From assembly GCA_002509405.1 (NCBI GenBank), contig DAVO01000014.1, forward strand, positions 2,342 through 66,341: a stretch of 64,000 bases of DNA. The letters are read 5' to 3'. Origin of the DNA: Methanomassiliicoccaceae archaeon UBA72 (GTDB lineage: Archaea; Thermoplasmatota; Thermoplasmata; Methanomassiliicoccales; Methanomethylophilaceae). This document shows positions 10,070 through 18,534 of this stretch, in pieces. Position 1 is the stretch's first letter. Every line of letters starts with the position of its first letter. Made by a program: the position numbers and the translations under genes. A model generated the notes under the pieces. It was given only the letters and a program-made list of their open reading frames with translations. It was not told the DNA's origin and ran no database searches.

Positions 10070-10203
10070 CGCATTTTCCCATCTATAATGACCAAGGATA
10101 TAATGATTTTTAGAGTTGGATATAATGGTGTTTTTCGATCTCGTTATGTATCCATTTTATAATTAAATCGTATTTCCATCATAGTTATTCAGGAATAGAT
10201 AAT
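10070..10203. other. AT-rich intergenic segment, candidate DNA unwinding element
   Basis: Between the cdc6 start and the right ORB-like box lies a run of AT-rich sequence (notably 10100-10180). It also holds the cdc6 TATA box at about 10098-10106. I found no further copies of the ORB-like element here. Its role as an unwinding region is inference from position. Confidence 0.4.
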
Positions 10204-10296
10204 ATGAAACACAAAGCAATAGTCGTTATCGGTGCTTGCGTTCTCGGAATCGCACTTTTCGTCGGAATTCTGTACGTTATCGGCAGTCTTTCTTGA
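10204..10296 (+). CDS. Putative 30-residue single-helix membrane peptide
   Basis: A short frame starting MKHKAIVVIGACVLGIALFV and ending ...GSLS, with TGA at 10294. Almost all of it is one hydrophobic helix preceded by a Lys/His N-terminus, the pattern of a small membrane peptide. A weak AGGAA lies about 10 bases upstream. It sits inside the origin-like region between cdc6 and the right ORB-like box. No family recognised; the frame could be chance. Confidence 0.35.
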   Translation: MKHKAIVVIGACVLGIALFVGILYVIGSLS

Positions 10297-10335
10297 TAAG
10301 TGATGTATTTTTCAAGCCCCTTCTTTTTCATCCTT

Positions 10336-10364
10336 TGCAGTGGAAATGAAGGGGTGGGGGGGTT
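10336..10364 (+). repeat. Origin recognition box-like element, right copy
   Basis: Exact inverted copy of 8783-8811, with the TGGAAATGAAGGGG core and a seven-G string pointing rightward, away from cdc6. The two boxes are about 1.5 kb apart with the whole cdc6 gene between them. Confidence 0.75.
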
Positions 10365-10416
10365 CAGCCTAATTGTAACGGCCTGATTGAAATAACTACA
10401 CCTTCTCCGATCTTCT

Positions 10417-10725
10417 GTGCCAGGCATCCTGAGGGACAGATATTTTGTAATATCGGTATCGTTGCTATTTGTTTTCATAATAGCATGGTCCGTTCTAGAC
10501 GCGGGAACAGACAGCAAAAGCGATCGTATTTTGGGAATCGCTTTCGATGCAAGAGAAACAGAGAGCGGTTTTGTTTTTTCAGTCGAAACTTCAGACGGTT
10601 CCTTATACAGATGTTTTTATGAAAAATGCCCGGACGAGTTGGGCCTTTACTTCTTTTACGGCGATTTTTCTAAAGACAGTGGACTTATTTTCCTTAAAAA
10701 TTTGATTCCTGCAGAACATGAATAA
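10417..10725 (+). CDS. Small membrane-anchored protein with a possible OB-like domain
   Basis: Protein of 102 residues with a GTG start. One hydrophobic helix covers about residues 10-27 (YFVISVSLLFVFIIAWSVL), followed by a soluble part of about 70 residues with alternating beta-like strands (ILGIAFDARET, FVFSVETSDGSLYRCFY, GLYFFYGDF, GLIFLKNLIP). That pattern resembles a small OB-fold, but I do not recognise a family. It ends 9 bases before tiaS and may be transcribed with it. Its AT-rich codons match the cdc6 region rather than tiaS. Confidence 0.55.
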   Translation: MPGILRDRYFVISVSLLFVFIIAWSVLDAGTDSKSDRILGIAFDARETESGFVFSVETSDGSLYRCFYEKCPDELGLYFFYGDFSKDSGLIFLKNLIPAEHE

Positions 10726-10734
10726 AATAATTGA

Positions 10735-12072
10735 ATGCGTTGGGTCCGAAGCGTGTACGTTTCATTTGACGACACGGACTCGAACGAGGGCCTGTGCACG
10801 ACATTTTTGGCCACGGAAGTGATGAAAGAGATTGACGATCTGGACCTGATAGGCTACCCCAGATTGGTGCGTCTTAATCCGGCGGTCCCATGGAAAACAC
10901 GCGGAAACGGCTCTCTCTCGCTTAGATTTGGACACGGCGCGGGGAAAAAGACCAAGATCGGTGAGATATCCGGAAAGGAATTTTTCTGTTACGAAAGGCA
11001 GCTTCGCGATGAGCCGGACGCCGGAGAGCTGCTCGAAAGGATCATTCCTCTGGTAAAGGGGAACCGTCACTTTTCATCAGACTCGGGAATAGTCGTGTCT
11101 AAAAAGAAACCGTCCCAATCCTATTACTGGAAGGGCGTCAGGAGGATAGTGGAAAGATCCGATGTCGAAGAGGAGCTGGACCGCATAGGCGCGCTCCGCA
11201 GCGGATTCGGGAATGGACGCGGCATAATAGGTTCGACTTGCGGGATGGCCTGGAGGCCCCGTGACAGCACATATGAGATGATCACATACCGTCCGAGGCA
11301 CAGATGGGGCACGGAAAGGGTCCTGGAGCCCGGATCCATCGGGGAGATGGACCGTTCTTTCCCGACCACGTTCAACAGCTGGGAGGAAAGGTTCCACAAA
11401 GTCTCCATGGTACCCGGCACTCCCTGCCCCGTCATGTACGGTCTTCGCGGCGACAGGGCGGAGGACCTCCCCCGCGCCTCGGCCGTTATACGCACAGAAC
11501 CGCTGGAGCGCAGATTCCTTTTCCTTACAAACCAGGGTACCGACGATCATATAGTCTACAGTCCGAAAAAACTCGAACCCATGAGCTCCTATTACATCGA
11601 AGGGACCGTTCGATCGAGACGCCATCTTCCCGGGGGACATGTGGTGGTAGGCCTCGATACGGGCTTCGGCACTGTGGAATGCACGGCTTACGAGCCGTCC
11701 AAGGAGTTCAGGTCGGCCTTCGAATGGCTGACGGCCGGAGACACCATCGGCGTGATGGGCGAGATGCGCACCGAGCCCAGGACGATCAACGTAGAGAAGA
11801 TGAGGGTCATAGGCATAGTCAGGGAGTTCGAGAAGATATCCAACCCCCTGTGCGTGAAGTGCGGAAGGACAATGGAGTCCGTAGGAAAGGGTAAGGGATA
11901 CCGCTGCCGCAGATGCGGCACGTCTTCGGGCGAACCGGTAAAGAAGGAGAACACCAGATGGATCGTCCCGGGATGGTACGAGCCTCCCTCCTCCTCCCGC
12001 AGACACCTATCCAAGCCTTTGAAGAGGATGGACGAGGAACAACCTGTCGAGTTCGTCAATAGTCGTATATAA
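10735..12072 (+). CDS. tiaS: tRNA(Ile2) 2-agmatinylcytidine synthetase TiaS
   Basis: Attaches agmatine to C34 of tRNA-Ile(CAU) so that it reads AUA rather than AUG. The 445 residues begin with the family signature SFDDTDSNEGLCTTFLA, which includes ATP-binding aspartates. A central kinase-like/TiaS-specific region follows, then an OB-fold domain around residues 280-370 and a C-terminal zinc ribbon with CVKCG and CRRCG. The ATG at 10735 gives a few residues before the signature; a GTG at 10753 is another possible start. A tRNA gene with a CAU anticodon is in this window at 51939-52011. Confidence 0.92.
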   Translation: MRWVRSVYVSFDDTDSNEGLCTTFLATEVMKEIDDLDLIGYPRLVRLNPAVPWKTRGNGSLSLRFGHGAGKKTKIGEISGKEFFCYERQLRDEPDAGELLERIIPLVKGNRHFSSDSGIVVSKKKPSQSYYWKGVRRIVERSDVEEELDRIGALRSGFGNGRGIIGSTCGMAWRPRDSTYEMITYRPRHRWGTERVLEPGSIGEMDRSFPTTFNSWEERFHKVSMVPGTPCPVMYGLRGDRAEDLPRASAVIRTEPLERRFLFLTNQGTDDHIVYSPKKLEPMSSYYIEGTVRSRRHLPGGHVVVGLDTGFGTVECTAYEPSKEFRSAFEWLTAGDTIGVMGEMRTEPRTINVEKMRVIGIVREFEKISNPLCVKCGRTMESVGKGKGYRCRRCGTSSGEPVKKENTRWIVPGWYEPPSSSRRHLSKPLKRMDEEQPVEFVNSRI

Positions 12073-12133
12073 TCACCGACAATATTATATAGCGAAAATC
12101 AACAGTACGAACCAGAATCGGAGGCCGCTAAAA

Positions 12134-13312
12134 ATGCAAGAGGCAGTTATTCTAAGCGCAACAAGGACCCCTATTGGAAAATACGGAAAATCGCTGATGG
12201 ACGTCAAAGCCACAAACCTGGGAGGCATCGCTATCAAAGAGGCTGTGTCCAGGGCCGGCATCTCCCCCAACGATATACAGGAATGCATAATGGGCAACGT
12301 TATTTCTGCCGGCATGGGGCAGAACCCCGCGAGGCAGGCGGCGATCGCAGCCGGTCTGCCCGTCGAGATTGGTTCCTTCACGGTTAACGCGGTCTGCGGC
12401 TCCGGAATGAAATCCGCGATGCTCGCCGCAGACGCTGTCAAAGCCGGACAATACGACGTATTGGCCGTAGGCGGCATGGAGAACATGAGCTCCGCCCCGT
12501 ATATCCTCAGGGGAGCCAGATGGGGATTCAAGATGGGCGACCAGCCCGCCGTGGACTCGATGGTGTACGACGGCCTATGGGACGTTTTCAACGACCAGCA
12601 CATGGGCATCACCGGCGAGATCGTGGCCGAGCGCTTCAACGTCACAAGGGAGGACGCCGACACCATGGCCTACCAGAGCAACCTCAAGGCCGCCGAGGCC
12701 CAGGCAAAAGGCAGGTTCGACAGGGAGATAGTCCCTGTGACGGTCAAAGGAAGGAAAGAAGACATCGTCGTCAAACAGGACGAGGGTGTGAGGGCAGACA
12801 CGACTATGGAGTCCCTGGGAAAGCTTAAGCCCGCATTCAAAAAGGACGGTATCGTGACCGCAGGGAACTCCTCGCAGCTCAGCGACGGGGCGTCCGCGAT
12901 GGTCATCTCATCCAGGAAATGGGCCGAGGAGCACGGGATAAGGCCTATGGCATCCATAGTTGCGTACGGAGAGCGCGGAGTTAAGCCCGAATTCATCATG
13001 GAGGCGCCCATTCCGACAACGAGGCACGTCCTAAAAATGGCCGGGATGACAATCGACGACATAGACCTCTTCGAGCACAACGAGGCCTTCGCCACGGCGT
13101 CCTGCGCAGTTAAGAAGGATCTCGGCGTTCCAGACGAGATATTCAACGTGAACGGAGGAGCCATAGCGCTGGGACACCCCATCGGGTGCTCGGGCGCCAG
13201 GGTCATCACCACGCTGCTCTACGCCCTGGAGGACAGGAAGAAGAGCGTAGGCCTGGGCACCCTCTGCCTGGGCGGAGGAAACGCGGTCACGATGATCGTC
13301 ATGCGCGAATGA
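12134..13312 (+). CDS. Acetyl-CoA acetyltransferase (thiolase), bacterial-like
   Basis: Condenses two acetyl-CoA to acetoacetyl-CoA, or the reverse. The 392 residues contain the full catalytic set: nucleophile Cys88 in NAVCGSGM, His348 in ALGHPIGCSG and Cys378 in LCLGGGNA. It aligns by eye with PhaA/AtoB-type bacterial thiolases rather than the shorter archaeal thiolase that works with HMG-CoA synthase and a DUF35 protein, neither of which is adjacent. A TTATATAG box at about 12085 and GGAGG about 9 bases before the ATG give a conventional start. Confidence 0.9.
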   Translation: MQEAVILSATRTPIGKYGKSLMDVKATNLGGIAIKEAVSRAGISPNDIQECIMGNVISAGMGQNPARQAAIAAGLPVEIGSFTVNAVCGSGMKSAMLAADAVKAGQYDVLAVGGMENMSSAPYILRGARWGFKMGDQPAVDSMVYDGLWDVFNDQHMGITGEIVAERFNVTREDADTMAYQSNLKAAEAQAKGRFDREIVPVTVKGRKEDIVVKQDEGVRADTTMESLGKLKPAFKKDGIVTAGNSSQLSDGASAMVISSRKWAEEHGIRPMASIVAYGERGVKPEFIMEAPIPTTRHVLKMAGMTIDDIDLFEHNEAFATASCAVKKDLGVPDEIFNVNGGAIALGHPIGCSGARVITTLLYALEDRKKSVGLGTLCLGGGNAVTMIVMRE

Positions 13313-13339
13313 AGACCAGACCATCGCAAACCCCTTAAC

Positions 13340-13345
13340 TTTTTT
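13340..13345 (+). terminator. T-tract after the thiolase gene
   Basis: Run of six Ts about 28 bases downstream of the thiolase stop, in the gap before the M20 peptidase gene. Archaeal termination often needs only a T-tract. Confidence 0.4.
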
Positions 13346-13400
13346 CTGCCCGGCCTCCCGGGTAAGAAAGTAATATCAACACCTCAGGCAATCGAGTGTC

Positions 13401-14621
13401 ATGGAGCTGGAAGCCGTTCTGGAGAAGATCGAGGGGTCCCGTGCCGACATCGTGAAGGAGATGGTCGATATGATAAGGATCCCCGCGATAGCCCCGGTCA
13501 ACGGCGGTTGCGGAGAAGGCGAACGGGCCGACCACCTTGTTTCCAGGCTCCGGGGTTACGACAGCGTAGAGAGGATAGACGTGCCTGACGATACGGACCC
13601 CTCCGTGACCAGGCCAAACATCCTGGCCAGAAAGAACGGTAAGGAAGAAGGCACCGTTTGGATAGTCGCCCACATGGACACGGTCCCGGTAGGAGATTTG
13701 GAAGACTGGGAAAGCCCCCCTTTCGAGCCACGCATCGAAAACGGCAGGATATACGGCCGCGGCACTGAGGACAACGGGCAGGCCGTGATATCGTCCATGT
13801 TCGCTTCCAAGTTCATCGAGGGAAAGGACCTGAAGAAGAGGTCCATAGGCATCGCATACGTGGCCGACGAGGAGACGACCAGCGCCATGGGCATCGCGCA
13901 CCTTCTGGACAGGGGATGCTTCTCGGAAAAGGACGTATTCATCGTTCCGGACTGGGGAAGCCCGGGCGGAAAACATATAGAAGTCGCCGAAAAGAATCTG
14001 ATATGGCTCAATTTCGAGGTCTCTGGCAGGTCAACCCACGGTTCTACTCCGGACAAGGGGGTCAACGCCCTAAGGGTATCGTCCCATCTGATAGTTGAGC
14101 TTGAAAACGAGTTCGCCAAGGAATTTCCGGCATGCGACCCGATGTTCATGCCCCCGAGGTCTACCTTCGAACCCACCCGGAGCATCGTGACCGTGGAGAA
14201 CGTCAATACCGTGCCCGGCTATCACGAATTTTCCATGGACATACGTCTACTTCCGGAGTACGACATGGACGACGTGGTGATAACGGCACGTCGCGTAGCC
14301 TCCTGTATTTCTGAAAAGTACGGTGCCGACATATCCATCGTCGAGATACAGCGCCATCTTTCGGGAAAACAATCGTCTACCGAAGACCCAGCATATCTGG
14401 CACTTCGGGATTCCGTCAAGTACGTGACCGGCAGGGAGCCGACGCCCGTGGGCGTGGGAGGCGCCACATGCGCCAACTTCTTTCGTGCCAAGGGATACAA
14501 CGCATACGTCTGGGAGACCGGAGGAGGAACCCTGCACACACCCAACGAGTATGTGGTGATCGAAGATCTAGTGACCGATGCGAAGGTCTTCGCTACGCTG
14601 TTCTACAAACTGTGCGTTTAA
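13401..14621 (+). CDS. M20-family metallopeptidase (DapE/ArgE-like)
   Basis: Di-zinc amidohydrolase or dipeptidase that removes an acyl or amino-acid group from a small substrate; the exact substrate cannot be read from sequence. The 406 residues show the metal and catalytic residues in order: His/Asp in VAHMDTVP, Asp in GRGTEDNGQ, the Glu-Glu pair in ADEETTSAMG, Asp in VPDWGSPG and a late His in GGTLHTPNE. A dimerisation domain lies around residues 195-310. Its stop overlaps the convergent ftsY stop by 4 bases. DapE, ArgE and di/tripeptidases remain possible. Confidence 0.85.
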   Translation: MELEAVLEKIEGSRADIVKEMVDMIRIPAIAPVNGGCGEGERADHLVSRLRGYDSVERIDVPDDTDPSVTRPNILARKNGKEEGTVWIVAHMDTVPVGDLEDWESPPFEPRIENGRIYGRGTEDNGQAVISSMFASKFIEGKDLKKRSIGIAYVADEETTSAMGIAHLLDRGCFSEKDVFIVPDWGSPGGKHIEVAEKNLIWLNFEVSGRSTHGSTPDKGVNALRVSSHLIVELENEFAKEFPACDPMFMPPRSTFEPTRSIVTVENVNTVPGYHEFSMDIRLLPEYDMDDVVITARRVASCISEKYGADISIVEIQRHLSGKQSSTEDPAYLALRDSVKYVTGREPTPVGVGGATCANFFRAKGYNAYVWETGGGTLHTPNEYVVIEDLVTDAKVFATLFYKLCV

Positions 14622-15721
14622 TCGAACAGGCGGTTAAGCATCCATTCGGCACTGAATTTCTGGATGTCTTCATATTCCTGTCCGTTGCAGACGAAGGCTA
14701 TCGGCTTTCCGATCGTGTGGGCAATCGAAAGCGCGGCCCCGCCTTTGGCGTCGGTGTCGATTTTGGTGAGTATTATCGCATCAATCCCGATCGCAGCATC
14801 GAACACTTTGGCCTGCTCTATGGCGTCGTTGCCAGCCAGAGAATCGCCCACGAACACCTTCAGGTCCGGTTTGGCTATCCTTGCGACCTTTTTCATTTCC
14901 TCGATCAGGTTGCTGTTGGTCTGCATCCTGCCAGCGGTGTCTATGAGGACGGCGTCCCTCCTTTTGGACCTGGCATGCTCTATCGCGTCGTATGCGACGG
15001 CCGCGGGGTCCGCATCCTGGGCGTGTTTGACGATCTTCGTCCCCAGGCGGTCGGCGTGAATCGTGAGCTGCTCAATCGCGCCTGCCCTGAAAGTATCGCA
15101 GGCAGCGAGGACGACGGTCATGTTCTGCTTCTGAAGACGGTTCGCGACCTTCGCTATCGCGGTGGTCTTACCCGTGCCGTTTATTCCGACGAACATTATG
15201 ACGGCGGGCTTCTGCCTAGTCTCCATCCATGCATCGAAGTCGAATTCGTTGACCTTGAGGACTTCGTGAACCGCATCCTTGACGGCCATCTCGACTATCT
15301 CGTCAAGGCTGTATTGGCGGCTGTATTTTTTACCGGTCAGATTTTCACGGACACCGTTCTTTATCTCTTCTGCGACCGAAAAGGCGACGTCGGCTTCAAA
15401 AAGGATGACCTCCAGCTCGTCGAGGACGGATTCAAGTTCCTTGTCTTTGATCCTCTTGCCGGAGTCTCCCACCGGGGATGAGGACGCTTTACGCTGTTCC
15501 TTTTCCGCCTTTACCCTCTCGCGACGGGAAATTTTTGACGGTTCCTCCGTGAGGGCCTTCTCCGGCTCGGGCGCGGGGCCGGTAGGGACCTCGGTCTTAG
15601 GTTCTACAGCAAGCTCCTTCTTCGTTTCGGGAATAGGCGGAGCCTCGTAGACGGTCTCCTGCAGCTTCTCGGGCGTCTTCTTGAAAAGCCCCTTGAGCTT
15701 GCTCTTCAGAGAATCAAACAT
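14618..15721 (-). CDS. ftsY: Signal recognition particle receptor FtsY
   Basis: SRP-GTPase receptor that delivers ribosomes making membrane proteins to the translocon. The 367 residues have a basic amphipathic start, an acidic/Pro-rich linker to about residue 90, the N domain, and the G domain with P-loop GINGTGKT at 179-186, the DTFRAGA motif, DTAGR and TKID. It is the last gene of a leftward group with prefoldin alpha and L18Ae, an arrangement common in archaea. Confident. Confidence 0.95.
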   Translation of the reverse strand: MFDSLKSKLKGLFKKTPEKLQETVYEAPPIPETKKELAVEPKTEVPTGPAPEPEKALTEEPSKISRRERVKAEKEQRKASSSPVGDSGKRIKDKELESVLDELEVILFEADVAFSVAEEIKNGVRENLTGKKYSRQYSLDEIVEMAVKDAVHEVLKVNEFDFDAWMETRQKPAVIMFVGINGTGKTTAIAKVANRLQKQNMTVVLAACDTFRAGAIEQLTIHADRLGTKIVKHAQDADPAAVAYDAIEHARSKRRDAVLIDTAGRMQTNSNLIEEMKKVARIAKPDLKVFVGDSLAGNDAIEQAKVFDAAIGIDAIILTKIDTDAKGGAALSIAHTIGKPIAFVCNGQEYEDIQKFSAEWMLNRLFD

Positions 15722-15730
15722 ATGATGCGC

Positions 15731-16150
15731 TCAGGACTGCTGCCTGGCCTCGTACTCTGCGTTTATTGCGTCGGCCAGGTTGTTGGCTGCGTTCTGAACT
15801 TCGGAAAAAGCGCTGCCGGCCTTCTTGAGGGCTTCCTGTATCTCGATGACCGCGGAGCCCATGTATTCGCTGGCTTCGCCCAGGTCTTTGTCGACAGACA
15901 CCCTGCTGCCTATGCCCACGACGGCCTTGCGGCTCCCCGTCACCTTGGCGGCCACAAAGACCGAAGCTCCGATCGGGACCAGGACCTCGTCGCCTTCTCT
16001 GGCGTTGGAGAACGCTTTCAGTGTCTCGCGGGCCCTTACCGACTCCTCGAGGGAAGCCTGGAGGATGCCGATCTGCCTGCTCAGGGCGTCCATCTGTCCC
16101 TTGTAGGATTCCAGGACCTGCAGAGCCTGACGTAGGTCCTTCTCTTCCAT
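15731..16150 (-). CDS. pfdA: Prefoldin subunit alpha
   Basis: Subunit of the hexameric jellyfish-like chaperone that passes unfolded proteins to the thermosome. It is about 139 residues with N- and C-terminal coiled coils (residues 1-50 and 95-139) around a central beta-hairpin region (EVLVPIGASVFVAAKV). I choose the ATG at 16150 (MEEKDLRQAL), which has GGTGAG just upstream; a TTG at 16162 would add four residues inside the L18Ae gene. Sits 9 bases before ftsY. Confidence 0.92.
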   Translation of the reverse strand: MEEKDLRQALQVLESYKGQMDALSRQIGILQASLEESVRARETLKAFSNAREGDEVLVPIGASVFVAAKVTGSRKAVVGIGSRVSVDKDLGEASEYMGSAVIEIQEALKKAGSAFSEVQNAANNLADAINAEYEARQQS

Positions 16151-16151
16151 C

Positions 16152-16379
16152 TTACTCACCAATCTGGTATTTCACGACGTGGTCGGTGACCTTGTCGGCC
16201 GGGACCTCGGTGATCTCCGATATCTCAATGTCGCGTCTTTTGAGTCTGTGCTGGCTTCCGAGGGTCGAGAGAGCTTTCTCCCTCACGGTTGCCTCGTCTT
16301 CTGCGGCCATCTCGACGGAGAAAATCTGTCTTCCCTGCCTTTTATCGGCGTGCGTACCCTTAATAAGGAATGCCTTCAT
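16152..16379 (-). CDS. rpl18a: Large-subunit ribosomal protein L18Ae (LX)
   Basis: Small archaeal/eukaryotic ribosomal protein of 75 residues beginning MKAFLIKGTHADKRQGRQIF, the typical start of the family, with a beta-rich fold and the conserved HRLKRRDIEI segment. First gene of the rpl18a-pfdA-ftsY group, with one base between its stop and the prefoldin ATG. The divergent radical SAM gene starts about 55 bases away, and the shared gap contains a TATA-like CTATATTTAA. Confidence 0.94.
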   Translation of the reverse strand: MKAFLIKGTHADKRQGRQIFSVEMAAEDEATVREKALSTLGSQHRLKRRDIEISEITEVPADKVTDHVVKYQIGE

Positions 16380-16433
16380 AATTATTACCAGGTTCGGGAA
16401 CTATATTTAACTAATAAAGCTTTGGTGGCGGAC

Positions 16434-17267
16434 ATGGGCGGCCCCGGTGATGCAGTTGCCGATTTTTCGCCCGGAAAGAGTTTCCCCGCGGTATCCGTGA
16501 CCGGGCAAAAATGCGGGCTGATGTGCGCTCATTGCATGGGAAGGCACCTGTGCGGAATGACCCCTTCGGAAGATCCGTCAGCTCTGCTCGGAATCGCGGA
16601 GGAAGTGATTGGGACTGGGGGCGAGGGGATGCTGCTGAGCGGCGGAAGCGGAAACGAAGGCCGAGTGCCTCTGGCACCTTTCGCTTCGGCGATCAGAAGG
16701 ATGGCCGATTCGGGTCTTCTCATCAATGCACATCCCGGCATAATAGGCCCCGAGGATGCCAGAATTTTGGTCTCTTCCGGGGTTTCACGGTTCTCCGTCG
16801 ACGTACATCAGGACCCGGAGGTGATCGGGCAGGTTTTCAATCTGCAAGGTCCCCAAGCATACGAAAGCACGATAGATGCGATATTGGGCGCAGGAGGAAT
16901 TCCAGTTCCGCATCTGACCGCCGGTTTCGGATGTACGGACATCGTCGGAAGCGCAGAGCTCCTGGTCAAAAAAGGGATACGGCAAGCTGTGCTGCTGGCA
17001 CTAGTGCCCACCAAGGGAACGGTCTTCGAAAAACGAGGGGCGTCGGAAAGGGACGTGATCGAAGCTCTAGAGATCCTTTACGACATGGGGATATCGGCAA
17101 CACTTGGATGCATGCGGGACCGCGGCATGAGAGGCCTTGAGATGAAATGCGTGGAAATGGGGGTTAGAAGCATAGCCAACATGTCTCGTGATACCAAGGA
17201 ACGCCTCGTCTCCGAGGGTTTCAGTGTGAAGTCATTCCGCAGATGCTGCTGCTTCGGTTCAGAATGA
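16434..17267 (+). CDS. Radical SAM protein with Cys-rich C-terminus (COG1856-like)
   Basis: Radical SAM enzyme of about 277 residues. The cluster motif C-x3-C-x2-C is seen in GQKCGLMCAHCMG near residue 25, followed by a glycine-rich LLSGGSGNEG strand. The protein ends in three adjacent cysteines (RRCCCFGSE), which could ligate an extra cluster. I place the start at the ATG at 16434, about 30 bases after a CTATATTTAA box; GTG at 16425 is also possible. It looks like the uncharacterised archaeal group COG1856; a link to the archaeal two-protein lipoyl synthase (LipS) is possible but unproven. Convergent with priS, overlapping by 9 bases. Confidence 0.8.
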   Translation: MGGPGDAVADFSPGKSFPAVSVTGQKCGLMCAHCMGRHLCGMTPSEDPSALLGIAEEVIGTGGEGMLLSGGSGNEGRVPLAPFASAIRRMADSGLLINAHPGIIGPEDARILVSSGVSRFSVDVHQDPEVIGQVFNLQGPQAYESTIDAILGAGGIPVPHLTAGFGCTDIVGSAELLVKKGIRQAVLLALVPTKGTVFEKRGASERDVIEALEILYDMGISATLGCMRDRGMRGLEMKCVEMGVRSIANMSRDTKERLVSEGFSVKSFRRCCCFGSE

Positions 17268-18482
17268 GATCTCCGGCGTATCGGAGGCCTTTCCCAGCTG
17301 GGCGAACCTTCTTCCGATGAGGAACACAGCGGCGAACTCCGGCACCTCGGTCTCCCCTTCGAGCACGAAACGCTCCCCCTTTATGGTCAGGTCGACGGGT
17401 TTTTTGACCGTAATCTCCACGGATTCGTCGGAATATTCCTTCGGTACGGCAAGGTCCAGAGGCTCAAAGTCAGTGAGCTCGTCACGGGTAAGTGGGGTGA
17501 CCCGCAACCCCCCCTTGCCATGTATGGAGCCGGGAAGTCTTATCAGTCTCTTCACATCGGAGGTGACGGGAGCGTCGACCTCGCCGCTAAGACGGGCCCG
17601 CATATCCTCGTCCATTATCTTCACCAGCATCTCCTGGGCCGTCTTCCCCATCGTCGCCATGGTGTTCTTCTCGAAGATGACCTTCCTCGAACGCCTCACA
17701 TCCTCCTGGACCTTCTCTACCGTGCTGTACTGGGTCTTCTTGATTGAAGGATAGCTTGAGCGCAGGGATTTCGCGTCCATGTCGCAGAAGTCGTTCACAA
17801 CGTCCATGAGCCCGCTCCTCATCCTCTTCTTCCACCCCCCGGAGTCCTCGGGCGGCACCAGGCGGTCCCTGGCCACGTTGGTCCTCACCCCGCCGCTGAC
17901 GGCCATCCGTGAAGTTGCGACCTGGTTGTAGGGGAAGACCCAGTCAATGTCGAGACCGGAGCCCAGGACGTAATCGACGACCTCTCTGCGCTCATGTGAA
18001 CCCAGAGTCAGCACGTCCCTCATCATCACGTGTGCGTGATAACCCCTGCCTCCGGAGAAGGTGAGATGGACATCCTTCTCGTCGAATCCCAGGTCCCCCA
18101 TGAGGAAGGAGTCGCAGAGCCCCATCATCTCGCTTCTGATCTGCCGCATCATGACAGGATAGGTCATGTTCTCGGCACCCACCAGGTGGTCGGCGTCAAG
18201 ATCGAATATCAGCTCCGCCCCGAGCCACTCCTTCTCCTCCATCGTCGGAGCCGAGGGCTTTCTGTAGTAGGCTGTTGAATAATAGCTGTGGGCCGGGACG
18301 TTGGAGGCCATGAACCTTCGTAGGTCCTCTGCGTTGGCGAACCCCATGTGCCTCTGCATCATGTTCCTGTCGAAGAACATGAAACCGAACTCCCTCCGAG
18401 TGAAGCGGTCGGGCAGCATCGGCGCGTTTTCCTTGTAGTACTTCCTGAAACATTTCAGGAGGAACCGGGAGTCCCTGTCCAT
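17259..18482 (-). CDS. priS: DNA primase small catalytic subunit PriS
   Basis: Archaeal/eukaryotic-type primase that makes RNA primers for replication. It is about 407 residues; the catalytic aspartates are in LIFDLDAD, and FSGGRGYHAHV carries the nucleotide-binding residues of the family. The longer frame to 18563 would run into the divergent TatD-like gene. The ATG at 18482 has GGAGAAGG directly upstream, so I prefer it. A zinc-binding insertion, common in PriS, is not obvious. The partner PriL is not in the window. Confidence 0.92.
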   Translation of the reverse strand: MDRDSRFLLKCFRKYYKENAPMLPDRFTRREFGFMFFDRNMMQRHMGFANAEDLRRFMASNVPAHSYYSTAYYRKPSAPTMEEKEWLGAELIFDLDADHLVGAENMTYPVMMRQIRSEMMGLCDSFLMGDLGFDEKDVHLTFSGGRGYHAHVMMRDVLTLGSHERREVVDYVLGSGLDIDWVFPYNQVATSRMAVSGGVRTNVARDRLVPPEDSGGWKKRMRSGLMDVVNDFCDMDAKSLRSSYPSIKKTQYSTVEKVQEDVRRSRKVIFEKNTMATMGKTAQEMLVKIMDEDMRARLSGEVDAPVTSDVKRLIRLPGSIHGKGGLRVTPLTRDELTDFEPLDLAVPKEYSDESVEITVKKPVDLTIKGERFVLEGETEVPEFAAVFLIGRRFAQLGKASDTPEISF

Positions 18483-18534
18483 ACCTTCTCCTAGGGCAGG
18501 GAACGTATAATTATTTGTCCGTAGCTCTTGGAAC

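Noticed and set aside
10185..10517. 110-codon leftward frame in the origin region
   Set aside because: Runs through the ORB-like element and opposite two better-supported frames; no family features.
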